Source: Nitrospinota bacterium (GTDB lineage: Bacteria; UBA8248). Taken from it: 6,960 bases of DNA. Made by a program: the position numbers and the translations under genes. Numbering within the stretch: the stretch's first letter is position 1; each line of letters opens with the position of its first letter. Location: NCBI GenBank assembly GCA_003506735.1, contig DNYS01000236.1, forward strand, positions 15,322 through 22,281, written 5' to 3'. Positions 5,895-6,960 of the stretch are shown here, piece after piece. The notes beneath the pieces were generated by a model. The model did not search any database, was not told the DNA's origin, and saw only the letters and a list, made by a program, of their open reading frames with translations.

Positions 5895-6960
5895 TCTTGG
5901 AGAAAACTTTGGACCCCCGCGAATCCATTGAATGGAGCGTCGTCGGACACGATATTCTTCGGCTGGACGGACCGGCCAAGGTCCGCGGCGCGCATTTTTA
6001 TCTCGCCGACATGCCGTTTCCCGGCGCGCTTCACTGCGCTCTGGCGCGAAGCACCTATCCGCACGCCAACCTTTTGCGCGTGGATGTGGATGCGGCGCGG
6101 GCGGTTCCGGGCGTCGTGTCGGTGTTCACCGGAGCGGACCTGGCGGCCGCAAAAGACGTCCGGCCAACCTACGGTCCCGCCTTTCGGGATCAACCCATCC
6201 TCGCGATCGAAAAAGTTCGCTACGCCGGGGAGCCCATCGCGGCCGTCGCCGCCGAAACCCTCGAAGCGGCCGAACATGCCGCCTCCCTCATCGAGGCATC
6301 CTACGAAGATCTTCCCCACGTGCAGGACCCCTACGAGGCGGCGCAACAGGGAGCGCCCGTCGTTCATGAGACCTTCGAGCCCGCCGGCGCTTTTGCCGAC
6401 CTCATGGCGCTGACCGGGCACCCGGGCACCAATATCTGCACCCACTACAAACAAAGACACGGAGACGCCGGCAAGGCATTGGCGGAGGCGGACCGCGTAT
6501 TCGAGGACACCTATCTGTGCCCGCCCGTTTCCCACGCCCACCTCGAACCGCACGGGGTGGCGGCATGGTTCGACCCTTCGGGGAGGCTCATCATTTACAG
6601 CACTACCCAAAGCCCGTTTTTTGTCCGGGCCGATTTGGCGGGGATCTTCGGGCTTGCCCTGGGGGATGTGCGCGTGGTCGTCCCTCCCCTGGGCGGAAGC
6701 TACGGCGGAAAGATTTACGACAAACTCGAACCCGTGACCTGCCTCATGGCCAAGGTGACGGGCCGGCCCGTGCGGCTCCACCTGAGGCGTGAGGAAGTTT
6801 TCTTCACCTCCTCCCGCCATGGCGCCGCGACAAAGATTTGGACCGGGGTGAAAGACGGAAAGATCACCGTCCGCAAGATGGAGGTCTACTACGACGCGGG
6901 GGCCTATGCGGAGGTGGGACCTCGAATCGCCCAAAAGACCGGCTCGACCGCGCCGGGGCC
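5891..6960 (+). CDS. Molybdopterin-binding large subunit, xanthine dehydrogenase/CoxL family, C-terminus cut by window edge
   Basis: Catalytic Mo-molybdopterin cytosine dinucleotide subunit of a hydroxylase that inserts water-derived oxygen into a substrate. 356 codons are visible of about 770-800. The N-terminal aldehyde oxidase a/b hammerhead domain spans about 28-155 (DGPAKVRGAHFYLADMPFPG; VRYAGEPIAAVAAETLEAAE). The Mo-cofactor domain begins with HLEPHGVAAWF (217-227), STTQSPFFVRADLA (237-250, with conserved Gln240) and the cofactor loop GGSYGGK (268-274), then the DAGAYA block (335-340). The substrate-specific loop that separates CO dehydrogenase (AYRCSFR) from other hydroxylases lies beyond the window. 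The ATG at 5891 overlaps the previous stop; a TTG at 5909 has a better GGAG upstream and is an alternative start six codons in. No [2Fe-2S] subunit precedes it; a downstream one is expected. Confidence 0.92.
   Translation, partial: MILEKTLDPRESIEWSVVGHDILRLDGPAKVRGAHFYLADMPFPGALHCALARSTYPHANLLRVDVDAARAVPGVVSVFTGADLAAAKDVRPTYGPAFRDQPILAIEKVRYAGEPIAAVAAETLEAAEHAASLIEASYEDLPHVQDPYEAAQQGAPVVHETFEPAGAFADLMALTGHPGTNICTHYKQRHGDAGKALAEADRVFEDTYLCPPVSHAHLEPHGVAAWFDPSGRLIIYSTTQSPFFVRADLAGIFGLALGDVRVVVPPLGGSYGGKIYDKLEPVTCLMAKVTGRPVRLHLRREEVFFTSSRHGAATKIWTGVKDGKITVRKMEVYYDAGAYAEVGPRIAQKTGSTAPG

Noticed and set aside
5561..6934. 457-aa open frame on the minus strand opposite the Mo-hydroxylase genes
   Set aside because: It is antisense to two well-supported coding regions, has no recognisable domain and spans the M/L gene boundary; long antisense open frames are common in GC-rich codon usage.
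5891..6960. Naming the large subunit coxL (CO dehydrogenase)
   Set aside because: The diagnostic active-site loop is outside the window and GGSYGGK is the generic hydroxylase form, so CO oxidation is unsupported.

Overview
This window comes from a GC-rich bacterial genome (about 60% G+C by eye) with tightly packed genes and strong purine-rich ribosome binding sites. The gene content (an SsuD-type flavin monooxygenase, acyl-CoA dehydrogenase, FbpC/FbpB-type ABC transporter and a CO-dehydrogenase-type molybdenum hydroxylase) fits a heterotrophic proteobacterium or a metabolically similar uncultured lineage. The sequence alone does not fix the taxon. I see no rRNA, tRNA, CRISPR array, transposase or phage gene.

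The window holds two divergent gene sets separated by an intergenic region at about 4704-5018. Leftward (minus strand, in transcription order) are: an SsuD-like monooxygenase whose best start is a TTG at 4703; the N-terminal part of an ABC transporter ATPase; the C-terminal half of its permease, joined to the ATPase out of frame so that both genes are incomplete; an acyl-CoA dehydrogenase; and an isopropylmalate/tartrate/isocitrate-dehydrogenase-family beta-decarboxylating dehydrogenase that runs off the left edge. Rightward (plus strand) are a CoxM/CutM-type FAD subunit and, overlapping it by the ATGA motif, a CoxL/xanthine-dehydrogenase-type molybdopterin subunit that runs off the right edge. 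No [2Fe-2S] subunit lies between them.

The layout reads as a catabolic cluster. An importer brings in a substrate, two oxygenase/hydroxylase-type redox systems attack it, and an acyl-CoA dehydrogenase plus a 2-hydroxyacid dehydrogenase process the carbon skeleton. The substrate cannot be named. Several enzymes lack residues normally considered catalytic: by hand alignment the SsuD-like protein has substitutions at the Cys, His and Tyr positions, the acyl-CoA dehydrogenase lacks the usual Glu base, and the dehydrogenase lacks the usual Tyr after its RENTEG motif. If confirmed, these point to non-textbook substrates or chemistry.

The most striking structural anomaly is the ATPase-permease junction near 3190-3210. 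About 1.6-2 kb of expected coding sequence is missing, at a GC-triplet repeat, so it is either a real deletion or an assembly misjoin. The most useful regulatory readings are a sigma70-like promoter for the leftward genes with a palindrome over its -10, and a hairpin overlapping the ribosome binding site of the rightward genes.
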